A stretch of DNA of 64,000 nt, from contig OY365819.1 of assembly GCA_959347315.1 (NCBI GenBank), positions 25,883,995 to 25,947,994 on the forward strand. The letters run 5' to 3'. Below, piece after piece: positions 1 through 13,200 of this stretch. The notes beneath the pieces were generated by a model. The model saw nothing but the letters and a program-made list of their open reading frames with translations, searched no databases and was not told the origin of the DNA. The position numbers were made by a program, and so were the translations under genes. Each line of letters opens with the position of its first letter. Position 1 is the stretch's first letter. This stretch comes from Bimastos eiseni. Its lineage: Eukaryota > Annelida > Clitellata > Crassiclitellata > Lumbricidae.

Positions 1-39
1 GATTGACTGAGTATCTTCTTCCTTTTATAGGTGTATCGA

Positions 40-430
40 CGTCATGCGGCAGACACGCGGCATTGCCGTGGCAGGCGCGTCAGATACGCAGCATCACCGT
101 GGCATCGTGAAGGACACAAGCAGAAGCTGCAGACGCGGTATAAGCGCGCCATCTCGCTGGCAAGCGCGCAGCATTGTTGTGTCAGACGCGGCGGACGTAG
201 ATTAGGGCACGAAGGCAAAGGAGACATGCGCCCTGGCAGGCGTGGCTGACGCGCGACATCACCGTGGCAACGTGACGGACACGGAGCAGAGGTCCTGCAG
301 CAGGCGCGGCGAAGACGTCGAGGACGCGCGGCAGTCGCGCGGCATTGTTGCGACAGGGTGAAGACAGGCGGCAGGCGTAGGAGACGCGAGGCAGACGGGA
401 GGCATTGTGGTGGCAAGCGCAGCAAGCGCT
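40..430. repeat. GC-rich degenerate minisatellite
   Basis: The stretch is much richer in G and C than its surroundings. Variants of GGCATTGYNGTGGCA followed by GGCGCG or GACGCG recur irregularly, near 60, 92, 168, 257, 336 and 400. Open frames exist on both strands, but they are made only of Arg, Cys and Ala from the repeat and have no protein character. Read as a decayed tandem repeat, not a gene. Confidence 0.6.
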
Positions 431-457
431 CATGGCAGCCAAAAGCAAAAACTCCAA

Positions 458-1124
458 AACCGGAACAGTATGTTTGAGCTTATTTTTAGTATGAAACGGA
501 AGCGTCCATGACTGTAAGCGTAAAAGTTGACCGCGGTTAGTTTAGAAATGAAAGTAGCTTTACGCGACGGCTGCGGAGGTCAATACAAGCAGACTGAATG
601 CAACGGTTAATGAAGCGGCGATTGATAACAAGAACACAAAACTGTACAGGCTAATGATACTGCTATGGGATAAAGAGCGGTACGATCAGGACATGAAGCT
701 ATTCTAAGAGAATTGAGTGATCATGAGGTGTGAAGACGATGCGGGTGACGATGAGCTACTGGTAATCAGTCCCACTGAGCTTCCGGGGCTGGCTGAAGAA
801 GTGGTGGCTGAATGACGTCGTCCTTGAGGGGCAGGAGGTCGTCGTCTGGGTCATGGTCGCGTTTAAAGATAATTCGGTCAATTTTATTGTCAAAATGATG
901 ACATATACCTCCATCTGTGTGGACATATTTGTAGTGGTTGTCAAATCAGTTGCTGAGAGTCAATTCTTTGGCCAGCGTTAAAAAGATGGGTGGGGCGCTG
1001 CCACAGATGTTACCTAGTTGTGAATGCGGGTCCTAAACGACAGGTGTCATGTTATGCGATGAAACGAAGCATGAAGGAAATGAATAAATGAAATATCAGA
1101 TGAGAATCGAGTCGGCTAGGCCTT
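458..1124. other. No recognisable feature
   Basis: No coding exon, repeat array or mobile-element protein was recognised. Open frames are short and lack motifs. Confidence 0.4.
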
Positions 1125-1225
1125 CGCTAACAGTGTCGGTACTTGGGGTAGGATTCGAACCCGACTTGTCCACCTTATGTGGCCGTAGTGGATAGCAGCG
1201 TAACTTAGGCCACTTATATTAATCT
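1125..1225 (-). repeat. Possible tRNA-derived SINE head
   Basis: The minus strand carries a pol III B-box-like sequence, GGTTCGAATCC (plus positions 1151-1161), as in tRNA-derived SINEs. I could not place an A box with confidence and no cloverleaf was confirmed, so a functional tRNA is not claimed. Confidence 0.35.
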
Positions 1226-1639
1226 ACAGATGCTATATAAGTTCGTAGAATCCAGATTGTATGCAACTACAATCAGATAGCTCTGTCATAGCAAGTACAG
1301 TACGTGAACGCTTCCTGAATACAACAGTCTTAAATGTGGGCAGTGTGCTCTGACGTAGAACATGGATCGCATGAATCCTCGGGAAGAGACTGGTGTCGGC
1401 ATTGTACAAAATTTATGTAGGTTGTACAATATATGTAGTCACTTTAAAATTGGAGTGTTGTTGGACATTATGTAGGCCTACATGTATGACAGCAAGACCA
1501 GTCACCTCGTTCTGTAGGCTGCAATCCTGTATGCGTCTCCCGCTTCTTAATTATGACCAAAAAACCTCCACCAAGCCATAGAGCATCCATCATCAGGGCA
1601 AAAAAATCTCGGTCACATTTTGCATTCGTAAATACAATA

Positions 1640-2930
1640 ATACAATATGTGTATTGTAACGGTCACAACTGAAAAACTGCCCACCTAAAACATGGTGTGC
1701 CCCAAGGCTCAATCTCAGGTCCTCTTCTTTTCTTGACTTACATTAATGACCTCCCAAAAGCGTCTAGTCATCTTCACTTTTTATTATTCGCCGATGATAC
1801 TAATATCATTATCTCCAGCTCTTACTGCCCCTAACTTATTGATCTGTTAAATCACAAATTAGCCAGTATATTCAATTGGCTTACTGTGAACAAACTGTCT
1901 CTTAACGTTCCAAAAACGAATTATATTTTATTTGCATCTCATCGTAAACCCTTACCTGAAACCAATTAGCCTCTTATGTTAAATAATATCCCCATACCTA
2001 AAGTTATTTCTACTAAGTTCTTTGGTGTTTTCGTTGACCAATCACTTAACTGGAAAACTCATATTGATAACATTGCAGCAAAACTAGCAAAACACATAGG
2101 AATTTTATCTCGTAGTCCGTATCTCTTGCCTTTAAATCTCCGCATCAGCCTTACTACTCCTTTGTTCATTCTTTTCTAACTTATTGTAATATGATCTAGG
2201 CATCTAACTATCACTCCAGACTTAAAAGACTCCACATGCTTCACAGTAAGGTGTTCGGGTTATTCGTCGTAACTTAGACGGTTCTTCATTGAGCTTGTGT
2301 TTTCAAATGCTTAAACTTGACCACATAACTGTGTTGCAACTTAAGGAATTTATGTACAAGTATTTACAGAATTTACTGCCATCATGCTTTGAAATCCTTT
2401 GCTCTACGGTGCTTCAACTTCACCCCTATGACATTCGCAACGCTGATAACTTCAGACCATGCCACTATCGAACTAATGCCCGAATGTTTTCGTAAGTGTC
2501 TCTGGACCTCAAGCGTGGAATAAATTACCTTCAAGTCTACGCCAATCAACCACCATCTCTCAGTTTAAAAATAAGCTAAAAGAATACCTGCTAAATTTAT
2601 AATTTATTGAGATACTTGTCTAGATTAAAGTTCTGCTTCCTAGTTTTATGCCTTAATTGTGTACAGTCTTAATACCCTTGTTTTATAATGTTACATGTTA
2701 GTTAAGTAATTACTTTTCTTGTTCATTGACTTGAACTTACTTGTATAACTGTGCTATTACTAATTTTTTAATGGGTGTCCCTGCTAGCGGTCCCTCGGTC
2801 CCTTTAGGGTTCCTCCTCTTGTGCTCTGTCAACCTTTCTGTGCTGTTTCGTCTTAATATTATGTTTTCTTAATTGGTCGGTCAGTAGCCAATAACATTCT
2901 TGGTTATGGTTATGGCTGTGGTTATACACA
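1640..2930 (+). mobile_element. Non-LTR retrotransposon relic (Jockey/CR1-like), 3' half
   Basis: Reverse transcriptase motifs are readable from about 1690: HGVPQGS, then a PLLF...YINDLP stretch, then the catalytic FADDTN. An in-frame stop follows. A second open piece at 1976-2179 holds the post-catalytic LNWKTHIDNIAAKLAKHIGILSR segment typical of Jockey-superfamily RTs. After about 2600 comes an AT-rich 3' UTR ending in short TTATGG-type repeats near 2905-2925, where a CATA microsatellite begins. Several stops and frameshifts make it inactive, and the 5' half is absent. Confidence 0.8.
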
Positions 2931-3115
2931 CAAACATACACATTCGTGCATACATACAATTATACATTCATGCATCCAAGCATAATTATACATACAAACA
3001 AACATAAAAACAAACAAACATACATACATGCAAACATACAAACATACACACATACATACATACATATATACAAAATTATGCATACAAACACGCATATATA
3101 TATACATACATATAT

Positions 3116-3146
<31 letters not shown>

Positions 3147-3338
3147 GCATACATACATACATTCATGTCGATACATACACCCATACATACATATATACAT
3201 ACATACATACATACATTCATACATACATTCATACATACATATATACATACATACATACATACATACATACATTCATACATACATACAAACAACCATACAT
3301 ACATACATACACACATACATACATACATACATACTTAC

Positions 3339-3369
<31 letters not shown>

Positions 3370-3600
3370 CATACATACATACACACATACATACATACAT
3401 ACATAAATACATACATACATACATACATACATACATACATTCATACATACATACATACATTCATACATACATACATACATACATACATACATACATACAT
3501 ACATACATACATACACACATACATACATACATACATACATACATACTTTCATACATACATACATACACACATACATTCATACATACATACATATTGCACG
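2931..3600. repeat. (CATA)n microsatellite, about 670 bp
   Basis: Nearly uninterrupted ACAT/CATA tetranucleotides with occasional variants (CATT, CAAA, CACA). Because the unit is 4 bp and rarely makes a stop, long artificial open frames appear in several frames of both strands (Thr-Tyr-Ile-His or Met-Tyr-Val-Cys repeats). These are not genes. Confidence 0.97.
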
Positions 3601-3604
3601 TGCA

Positions 3605-5589
3605 CACACAAACACAATATAGAAATACATGGGTGTTGATGCGTATATTTATTATTTCAATATGAGCCGCATTTAGTTATCAGGCAATATAAAACAATTC
3701 CGATATAATCGGCAATTTATCGATATATCAGCGTCGGCATGGAAACTGCGACTGCTTCGTCGTTCAGCCTCCGTATCAGCGATGTTGGAGTAGTCACTTT
3801 GAAGCATCCAATTCCAGTGACTGTACTTCCGATCGAGACTTTTTGAGCGCTTTAGACACCGTACAGATATACAGATATACAGCGCATTCGTTTGGCATTT
3901 TTACGTATATTATTACTACTACTATTACATCGATGATCATGTTTGGACTGGAAGCATTTGGATATAATCGATGAAAGATGCTAAAATCGATGGAGGTGTT
4001 TGAATATGGTAAACGGCCATCACCACATTCTGATACAATAATACTTTGAATAGGGCAAAATTTTCGGATGCGTCGCAGGTCAAACTCCTAAATTTATATA
4101 GCGCATACAACTGGTTATTGTGTTGCCTCACTTTTCTTTACCTAGCCCTGTCCTGGTTTTCATTATTAGTCATCAGCTGATGGGAATGGGTAGGCCTATA
4201 GGGGGTATTGGACATTATATCTCCGACTGATTGATGCATCGAATAAGTTATGTCTTCATTTTATATCTTATGTCTGCTCATTAAGAATTTGCATTTTCCA
4301 ATTTCGTTGGATGCAGACTGGCGTTTACACTGAGGTTCGACATCTGCCAATAATTTATTAATTTTTACCTGTTTGTCCCTGCTTAAGGGACCTTCTTACT
4401 CATCTTCTTCTTTCTTTTATTCTCCTGCTCCTCGTCGTCATCATCATCAGATCCCCTTATTATTTTTACGAGTATTATTACTGCTACTATTACTATCATT
4501 TCAGCTAAATAGAAGCTAGATGTGATGAGAAGACTCCTGGTTAAGAAGATGCTGGATTGATGAAAAGAATAACACATATATAGAAGCTCGATGTGATGAA
4601 AGTAAATGCGTATGCAGCCTGACATCGAGAACACACAGAATAATTGCCGACGCTAAAACCATATTTTACCAAATATTCTTGGAAGCCGTGGAGCAAACGT
4701 GTCTAAAGAACTTGATCGAGCAACCTTCTCCGGGCAGAGTTCAAACTTCAGGTGCAACAACAATCATTGATGTCATTCAACTTTCGCGTTACGTCAAGAC
4801 TGATAAACCGAACACACAGACTTAAATTTATAAGATTAGAATCATGCAGCTAGGTTTATTTTCGGCTTGGACCAACAATCAATAAGCAGGTAGACGACAT
4901 TAATAGTTTCTTGCAAGAGAGCAACGCATGGTTTGAACGTTGGGCAGCAAGGAATATAATAGATATATATTTTGCACATTGACTCATAGAAAGAACAACT
5001 ACAATTAGTCAGCAGGAAATATTATTTTCATTCGGCAGACAAGTGCGCACTAACTTCCTTTATTCGACAGAGAAAATGGTGCAGTGTCAGTAACTGCTGT
5101 CTTATTGCCTCCATTGTGATAGCAGCTGTGGATAATACGTATAGTTATAATTATTCAGGACGATGGTATCCTGGCGATAGAGTCCTAACAAAGGTGACCT
5201 GGTGAATGTATCTTGGCGGGATGTACAGTAGGTAATGTCGTAATAATAAATTTTGCATGTTTTAACTACAAAGAACCTGCCAGATTTTAACCCAAAGCAA
5301 AATATGCAGTTTTAGTCAGTGGCAGAGATAACAAGAGAAAGTGAGGTCAAGATAAGATCTGGTTAAGCAATGTAAGATAATAGAAAATGATGTAAAGTGG
5401 GGTTGGTCAAAGGTAACATGATGTAGGAATTTCAATTTAGCTTAGACATGTTGTGAGATGAGGGTCCAATGAAAGCAATGTTGCCATGGTAAACCCTAGA
5501 AAAGATCAGCGCGTGCAAAAGCCAATGAAAGCTATTGTCTAATGAAGCGGATCTGGCACAGATGATAGAAACAGGAGCGAGAAAGGGCA
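3605..5589. other. No gene seen; contains dispersed AAGCTGG-type units
   Basis: About 2 kb without recognisable coding exons. The one structured part is 4495-4625, where units of the form AAGCTxGATGTGATGAAAAG appear. They belong to the dispersed family that forms arms of the foldback elements near 19-21 kb and 35-38 kb. Confidence 0.5.
4495..4625 (+). repeat. AAGCTGG/GATGAAAA dispersed repeat units
   Basis: Three degenerate units share AAGCTNGATGTGATGA followed by about 15 AT-rich bases. The same unit is found at 19200-20480, 35350-35570 and, inverted, at 37990-38110 and 20540-20800. Confidence 0.6.
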
Positions 5590-8200
5590 TTTTGTATTGT
5601 ATTGTATTTACGTATTCATATAGCGCCTCTCCCAATACAACCTAATCAGAGGAGCTCTCAGTGCGAAAAACCCCGTGGGAATAGAAAAGTCTTAAGAATC
5701 TGAGCATAAGCAGAAGCACCTCGAGTTAAAATTAGAGAGCGAGTCACAGAGGGCGTAAATGATTCCAAAGCAAAAGACCAACAGACGATAAGCGCGATGT
5801 TGGGCGAGAGTCGTCCGAGTCCAAATTACCAAGAGATCATGAGGTTCTAAGGAACGAAGAGGGCGACGAGAGACAGCCGAAATAGGACGGTGGATAAGAT
5901 CACAAAGATAGCGTGGAGCCTGACCCAAAAACACTCTGGATGTAAGGATAAGAACTTTAAATCGGTTGCGGGCTATGAACGGAAGCCAGTGTAAGTGCTC
6001 AGTCATAAAGGTAGAGATGTGAGAATAGCGAGGAAGGCGGGCGATCAGACGGGCGGCAGCATTTAGTACAGATTGAAGAGGTGACAGGCTAGATATCGGA
6101 AGACCAATAAGAAGCGTGTTACAGTAATCAATGTGTGAGCATAAAAAAGACTGAACTTTTGTAGTGAAAGCGGATGAGGGGGGATAGATCGTCTGACAGC
6201 TCGAAGTTGTCGCAGGTGGTAGAAACTAGACCGAGAGAGATTAGAGATGTGTTCAGCAAATGAAAGAGTGCTCTCAATGGCAACACCCAGGTCACAAGCA
6301 CTAGTAGAGAAAGTGAAAAATGGGAACCGTTCAGAAAGTAGGTCAAATTTAAGTTTAACGAGCTGCTGGCGGGTGCCATGCCAGATCAGCAGAGTTTTTT
6401 GTTGAATTGAGAGAGAGGTGATTCGAGGACATCCAGTACTAGAGTTCTGAAGAAAGAGACTCAATAGATTGAGAAAGGACAAGCTAATCTGTAGGCGGAC
6501 CATAAACAATGGCCTGAACATCCTCCGGGTAGAGGTGACCCACTGTGGAATGTTTATTCAAAAGGAGAGGGATGTCAGCTGTGAACATGATATAGAGAAG
6601 TGGACCAAGCACGGAGCCCTGTGGAACGCCAAATTTCACAGGTACCCACGGGGTGCGAGTCTCATCTAGCGATCCACGAGATAGGATCGAAACCAGAAAA
6701 AAGGAGAAGACTGTTCCAGATAAGGAAGAAGCTGCAAAGAGACAAGCCGCTCCAAAGTGTTTTAAGGGAAAGACCGATTAGACTTAGGGCGATAGTTCTG
6801 ACATATGCTTGGATCCAAGTTAGATTTTTTAAGCGTGGGGAAAACAATGGCACGCTTCTGTGAGGAAGGCAGAGATCGATCTGTTGAAAATGAACAGTAA
6901 AAAGGGGACAATGTCATCAAGTATGTCAACGATGACGAACGACGGAATCGGATCCAGTTCACACGACTTCAGGCTAGATGAAGAGAGGAGACGAAACAGA
7001 TCCGACTCAAGGATAGGTTTAAATTCCGTGAAGATTGAATCTGTATGAGTGAAGGAAGGAGCTGGCGAGCCAGTAGTAGAGTTCCAAAAAACCATCCAGC
7101 CTAGTCGTAAGCATGGACAGAAAGTCATCAGCTGTGAAGGAGGGACTCACTGATGTACGAAATGATTGGCCCAAGATTCCCGCGATGGCTGACCATAGGC
7201 GTTTCGAGTTTTTCGAGTTTCTTGCGACTAGATCCTCCCAGTATGTAGCCTCCTTTTGCCGACATAGTCGGTGAAGAGAGCGCATTTGAATGACCCAAAT
7301 GAGACGATCAGCTGGATCTTTGAAGCGTCGAAATCGTCTTTCGAGGCAGCGGGTTCGACGACGTAGATGGTGACAGTCACTACCGAACCAAACTGCGAGT
7401 GGCCGGACGCGAGACTTCACACCCTGGAGCGGAAGCATCTTTCAAGAAGATTGGCCATGGTTTCGAAGTAGAGATCGAAGAGTTGCACAGTAGATAAGCC
7501 ATCAAGTTTCGAGGAGGAGGAAACGAGAGGAGAATTCTGCATAGCTTCACTGAATGCAGCACGGTTAAGTGACTTCCATCTACGAAGATACCGAAGCGAG
7601 TGGATGGGTACTGAATGAAGATGAGGGGTGGAAAACTTCATGAGCGAGTGGTCTGACAGAGTGGTCTCAAGTCGGTGGGTGGGCTTTCAGGTTTCGAATT
7701 GTAACAACATCAGTAGTGATGACTAGGTTGAGAATGTCACCCAGGTTATGAGTAGATTCAGTTACATGATTTGTAATTGACTATTCCGAGTAATTAGGCT
7801 CTCTAACACGGAGGAGAATTCATCAAAAAATCTGTCAGAGGGCGAGGCAGATCCGGGTCTGTAGATAGTTAATAAAGTCAACGAATCACGAGGGGTTGAC
7901 ACGCTAAGACAGAGGGCTTCAAACAATGTAATTTCCATGTCCAGGAAGAGCTATGAGAAACGGAGCGAGGATCGGAGGTACACAACGATACCACCACCAC
8001 GTGCAAGCGATCCGTCGAGAGAAGCAGGTCTGGCTCGCTCACAGGAGTAACCAGATGGGGAAAGGCCTACACTAGAAGGAGGCCCAGATCTAAAATAGAT
8101 ATGGAAAATTGGACTCGGCCACCAAGACAGATACTGGGTTTCGTCAAAGTTCAAGTTCAAGGAGAGGCGCTGAGAAGAGAGCCACAAGTTCAGAACAGTG
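5590..8200 (-). mobile_element. CR1/L2-like LINE relic, nearly complete pol region
   Basis: Read on the minus strand from 8187 downward. An endonuclease-like segment (SLARGGGIVVYLRSSL) comes first, then a linker with FRRFKDPADRL and TYWEDLVA. Next is the RT start (KSCELDPIPSFVI near 6960), then decayed RT, and a C-terminal domain (LHWLPFIARNRFKVLIL and a RRPLRSLEPHD stretch, 5750-6000). The 3' end near 5600-5640 has the GAGAGCTCCTCTGA...GGCGCTATATGAATA signature shared with other LINE ends here. The frame is broken many times. Pieces lie in all three minus frames. Confidence 0.8.
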
Positions 8201-9380
8201 AACGCCTACAACATGTTCTCAGCCATCTGCATCTTATGTTACCTTTGACAATCTGTAGTGTAGTGAGATGATAAAAGGCAAGTAGGCTAAGTAAACAGGG
8301 CAAACTACAGTTAGTTTAGGATAACTCAATGTTAGATAGGGTAGAACACGGCGAAGTCAAGTAAAGTCGCGCAATATTAGGCGAGAGCTATGCTCTGAAT
8401 TAGAGCATTCATAGGCCGAATAATTTGCTCAAATTAGCAAAAACCTTTGAATGCCTTAATTGGCAATAGAAATGACAGATAATTGCTATAGAATATTTCA
8501 AAATTGAAGCGTTTTGTGACCCATTATGTTGGCCATTAATTGAGAGATAAGGAATTAATTAAATTGGTCCTCACTGTACAAATATCGATGAGATGAATTG
8601 ATCAGAGTGTTTGTCTTCAGAAGTTCTTCTCGTTGCATCGTCAACTGCTGAGTAGCCGAAGAAGTTAGGAGAGACTGCAACATTTGAAAAGGCAGGACTT
8701 CTTTTCCGTTTGTGCAGTTATAATAATTATCTGCGTTTAGTTTCAGATTGACAAACCGCAGTACGATTAAAAGTACAATATGAACGAACGATGACGAGTT
8801 ATTATTACAGGAGTCAAATTAATCTACCGCAGCCACGCAGGGCGTCCGAGCCGTCCATTACGCTATATATTTCATTTTTAACAAACGCCGCCTAGCGAAA
8901 GAAGGAAGGACGTCAACCTTAGGGGGCGGGGTGAGTACTCGTCTCGAACTTGGGATGCTTCCCAGTGTGTTCAGCACAACTCTAAGTCCCCTCTTCAGAC
9001 TAACTAAATTTGGAAGATACAGTGAAAGGAAGTTATTTTGTCTCCTGGTGGCTAACTACATTATAATTTAATGTCTCTGTCTTTGACACTGTCTCCTACC
9101 CTTCATATCATCATTTAGATCGGTCTCTCTTTACCTCTGGTTCTCACTATCTCCATTGTTGTCCGTCACTTGCAATACATTTATTTTATTCCCTGCCTCT
9201 TTATATCTCTGTCTTCGTCTGTTTATCCGTCTCTTAATTTTACTCTGTCTTTCTGCCTCCTTCACGTTTCTCTGAAATAATAATTATTTCCTGTCCTGTG
9301 TTTTTCTGTTGCTGCTTGAAGTCCTACGTTGACCTGATAGAATATCAATATTAGACAATTTTTATCTGCACTTTGTATAA
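8201..9380. other. Non-coding; contains one SINE-like copy
   Basis: AT-rich sequence without recognisable exons apart from the SINE-like repeat at 8785-8985. Pyrimidine-rich sequence at 9070-9280 is low complexity (repeated TCTCTGTC-type words). Confidence 0.5.
8785..8985 (-). repeat. SINE-like repeat (CGCAGCGCTTG family), inverted copy
   Basis: The reverse complement resembles the copies at 22530-22673 and 38120-38345. All share CCTAAGGTTGACxTCxTTCCT, then TTTCGCTAGGCGGCG, then a stretch like AATGxxxTATAGCGTAATGGACGG. At least three copies in one window argue for a dispersed SINE or short non-autonomous element. Confidence 0.65.
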
Positions 9381-9386
9381 TTTCAG

Positions 9387-9435
9387 ATGAAGAAGGTCAT
9401 TTTCATCAGCGTTTTCATACTTCTGGTTATCCAGA
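9387..9435 (+). CDS. Exon 1 of the secreted peptide gene (signal peptide)
   Basis: The ATG follows directly after TATAATTTCAG, a good splice acceptor, so a 5' UTR exon may lie upstream. The coding part is MKK followed by a run of Val, Ile, Phe and Leu. The exon ends one base into a codon at CCAGA before GTGAGA, a near-consensus donor. Confidence 0.6.
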
Positions 9436-10161
9436 GTGAGACAATTTGTTTTCTTAATCCTCGAATTTGTGTATTATGCTTGAGAAATAAACTAGCTTGT
9501 TTTATTTAATTGTCTTCATTTCACTGAGGCGATGTCGTGTAGATCGCATAAATGGACAAAATACTTGTTTGACTGCAAAGGAAGCACATTTTTTTACACT
9601 ATGCTACATATTGTTTCTATGAGCAACAAGTTTTTCTAGTTATTCAAGCGATGAAGCACAAAGCTAGTCGCAACATACAAATCAAACGAACCTCGAACAA
9701 AACATTCTCACTGTTATGATTTTATTTTATTTCATTTTTTTTGAGTGACCTCTACTCGCCTTCGTAGATGCATCGTTTTTATATCAAATCATTGACCACT
9801 CTACGGCCAGCTATACACCAAAAAACCAGCGAACAAGACCCTGGCGTTGACAAGTGAGCCCATGCACCATTGACTGGCTCGCAGATGTTGGCTCTCAGTG
9901 GCAATACAACCGCCATCCTCAGGGCATTTTCACTTACTCTTAATCCAAACTTGTCCAAAGGAAGTGATCGGCAGATAATGAAACCAGTCTCTCGTGTGCC
10001 CTCCATCAGACCTCGTCAATTATCTCTGTTAGCGACTCTTAGTCCTATATCTGCGAGAACGCTCTTTCAAGTAATAGATTGGATTGCCTAATAGGAGAAT
10101 ATAATCATTGTGAGTTAGGAAGTTGTCTATGATGCTGATGATCACTAGATCCACCTGCCAT

Positions 10162-10230
<69 letters not shown>

Positions 10231-13200
10231 GTCCAAGATGTTTTGCTTTCTCTTGTCGAACCGGTGAAGATTTTTGGTCGATGAAGTGTTTTTAAAAGGC
10301 TTTAAAATTTCAAGACCTTTTCGAGACTAGGCGAAAGTTTCCCAGTTTCTTACAGGCCGCATGATAATTGTCTCGTCAGCACGAAACCAGTCACTTGTAT
10401 AAGAACTATTTTTTCCTGTTTTTTGCACCATCCTGAAGCTGCTAGATTTACCTTTCCAAAACCGTTTTCAGCTAGTTTATGCCTTGCATACAGCCAAAGT
10501 TATAGAATTTCCAATGTGACCATTTACGTAAAGTGCTATTCGAGAAAACTGCGTGCAAAGTTTAGGCATATTATTTTTATAATCTCCTTAGCAACGGCTA
10601 TTGTTTTTGAACCGATTTTACTGAAATTTGGCACCATTGCAGCTGCAGGTATTGCAAATGTACTGTCGAAATTTGGTGTAGATATCTCAAGTAGGAACAA
10701 AGTTATTAAAGTTATTCCAGTTGACCAACGAAAAATCATTGAAACTAAATGTCAATTTTATTACAAAAGTCTCAAATTCCGAGAGGTTAAGCAGCTGTTA
10801 TCTGCTAAGGAATTAGATACTGCAATACAGTAATGGATAAAATTAACATCCATATAATAAAAACACAGAAATAAAATGACAGTTTATTCCAGTCACACTA
10901 TGTATTCAGCGTCAACTGGCAAAGACACGGGTCTTCTCCCACCACCACCTAGAGTTTAAGATGTACCAGGAACAGATGATCCTGAATCACCACAGGATGA
11001 TGTGCTTCCTTTGTGTTCTGGGTCCCCTGTGGAAACATGATCTAACCCTTCAGTCGACCATCTGCAAGTGTTAAAAGGTCTTCTACATCATGTCGTCCAG
11101 TTTGGCGATCGGTGGCTCTGGATCGTCAACGGATGTAGTAGCTTCATTTTAACGACACTGTTTGATAAAAAAGATTAGTGCTGTCGCCCTCCTCCTTTAT
11201 CCAGGCTTGGGACTGGCACTGTCAGAGTACAAGCAGTGGCGGAGTTATAAAGGAATTGATGTATTTTTTTGTCCATTCTTCTTTTCGGCTCTGTTTTGTC
11301 CAAGGCGTCGTCTTCGAGTTCATGTGGTAGCAACAGGCATTCACATTCGTCCATGGATCTACAACAAAAAGACAAATCTTATGTATACAGGCTAATACTA
11401 ACAGACGTTTAGGAGCCAATTTTTTTATAGAAATTAAATATAACAATCCGAATAAAATTTATGACAAAATTTTAGATCTAAATTATAGAGGAAATAGAGA
11501 ATATAAGCTAGCCGGAAAGGCAGTCATTGATGTGAAGCATTAGCAACTTCATATCTTAGCCTCGGCATATCAGAGCGGGACAAATCTTCTCCCTCACCGT
11601 CTCATCTTCCTAGCGACAATGGGCAATCAGTGAAATCGTCATAGCTTAGTTGGTAATGAGGTGCAGGCGGAGCAGAATTCTTGATGCAAATCTCTGCTCT
11701 AGAGGAGATTTGAATACTTAACCCTCGATTGACAACCCAGCACACAAACCTAAACACAAGCGAGCTCACCCACATAATAATAATGAAACAATATTTAGAA
11801 TATATAAAAATTGAATTAGCAGGTCACTCCAGCCGGACAACTGGTTTTACATTTCGACCAGAACGAGTAACCCGCCCGCGATTTTCAACACCACGTCCAC
11901 GACTCTTCCCTTCTGTCTGCCCTTTGCCGATGCTTCCAGTGTCAATACTTAAAGACAAGCTCAATAATACAGGTTGTAAACCTAACCGTTATGCCTAAGG
12001 TCTTATGAAAACGAGCACAGTGAGAAGAGGGTCTAAACCTAGCAGTTATGCCTGAATATTTATAAAGACAAGCTCAACTAGAACAGGCTAACCTTTACAG
12101 TTATGCCTGAGACTTATAATAATAATTAGCTCAATAATTAGAGCTTAATTTAAACTGATTTTCGTATAGGAGTCGCAGCGAATCAGAAACGGTACGTCAA
12201 TGTCTATAAACAAGAATCCTGTGGTGCACAGTATTTAAAAAATAATCGGGGCTTACCTGAATTCAACCGCTTTCTGATATTCAACGGCATTGTCATCAGT
12301 TACGAACTCGCTAGATGTTTTAGCGTGCGTCATGACCTCTTCGAAATCCGAAACATTCATTTCATTTTCTTCTTGGTCATCTGAATCGTTGTTGGCATCA
12401 GATTCTGTCCGAAAATCATCATCACTGAAAACCTAGCTTTCATCGCGATCGTCATCGCGATCGATGATCAAATACTCTTGCAACAATTCGTGCACTTTTG
12501 CTCGATCCGACCCTTTAGCATTAATCAAATTCACGATAATCTCTTCCATTTTCGAGAATTAAGTATTTCAAAATCAACAAACTAGATTGCATTCCGTGTG
12601 TGCGTGACATTTAAAGAGACCGGGTCATACCCAGTGCGCATGCGCATAGCTGACCTTAAAACCATCAGCCAACCGCAGTTCAAGATTGTATCACGTGATC
12701 AAATCACGCGCTCGGGTTGCTAACAAGGTATCGGATATTGTTTACATACGTCGACCTCCTTCTGGGCAAGCTGTGTGCGTAATAGATAAGCTAAGGTCAT
12801 ATGTTAATAATAGAACAGGAAAAGGAGATATTCTGCTTCAAAACGAGACCATGAAGGCGGGAAATCTCGAACCATAACCTAATTAAATATGACAACAAAG
12901 AGAGCGAAATTTGAACCGAAATTATGATTTTCCGTCTCGTAACATTATAGGGCTGTTGGTAAAAATCTTTTTTGAAGCCTTTATGAAAGTCCAAACAAAA
13001 ATTTTAGATATTATTTGTATTAAATATATATTTTTGTAATCGTTTCTGCATTAATATCAATTACGACCGGTTTGAGGTTTCATGTCATTTTTGGTCATTT
13101 TAAGCCTGTTTGTAACCAGCGACTTGCGACTGGTTTTGCAAAATTTTTCCACAATTTTCTATAACCACTAATTGATAGAAAAACAACGCGATAGACGCAG

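Noticed and set aside
31..457. Three overlapping Arg/Cys-rich frames
   Set aside because: GC-rich repeat composition; no domain, no splice logic.
1140..1210. Functional tRNA gene
   Set aside because: A B-box-like sequence is present but no full cloverleaf or A box could be built; more likely a SINE.
2922..3665. Long open frames on both strands (up to 239 codons)
   Set aside because: They are translations of the CATA microsatellite; composition is only Thr/Tyr/Ile/His or Met/Tyr/Val/Cys.
10423..10833. Membrane-protein gene
   Set aside because: A hydrophobic stretch alone is not enough; no splice sites, homology or promoter to support it. Kept only as an unidentified frame.
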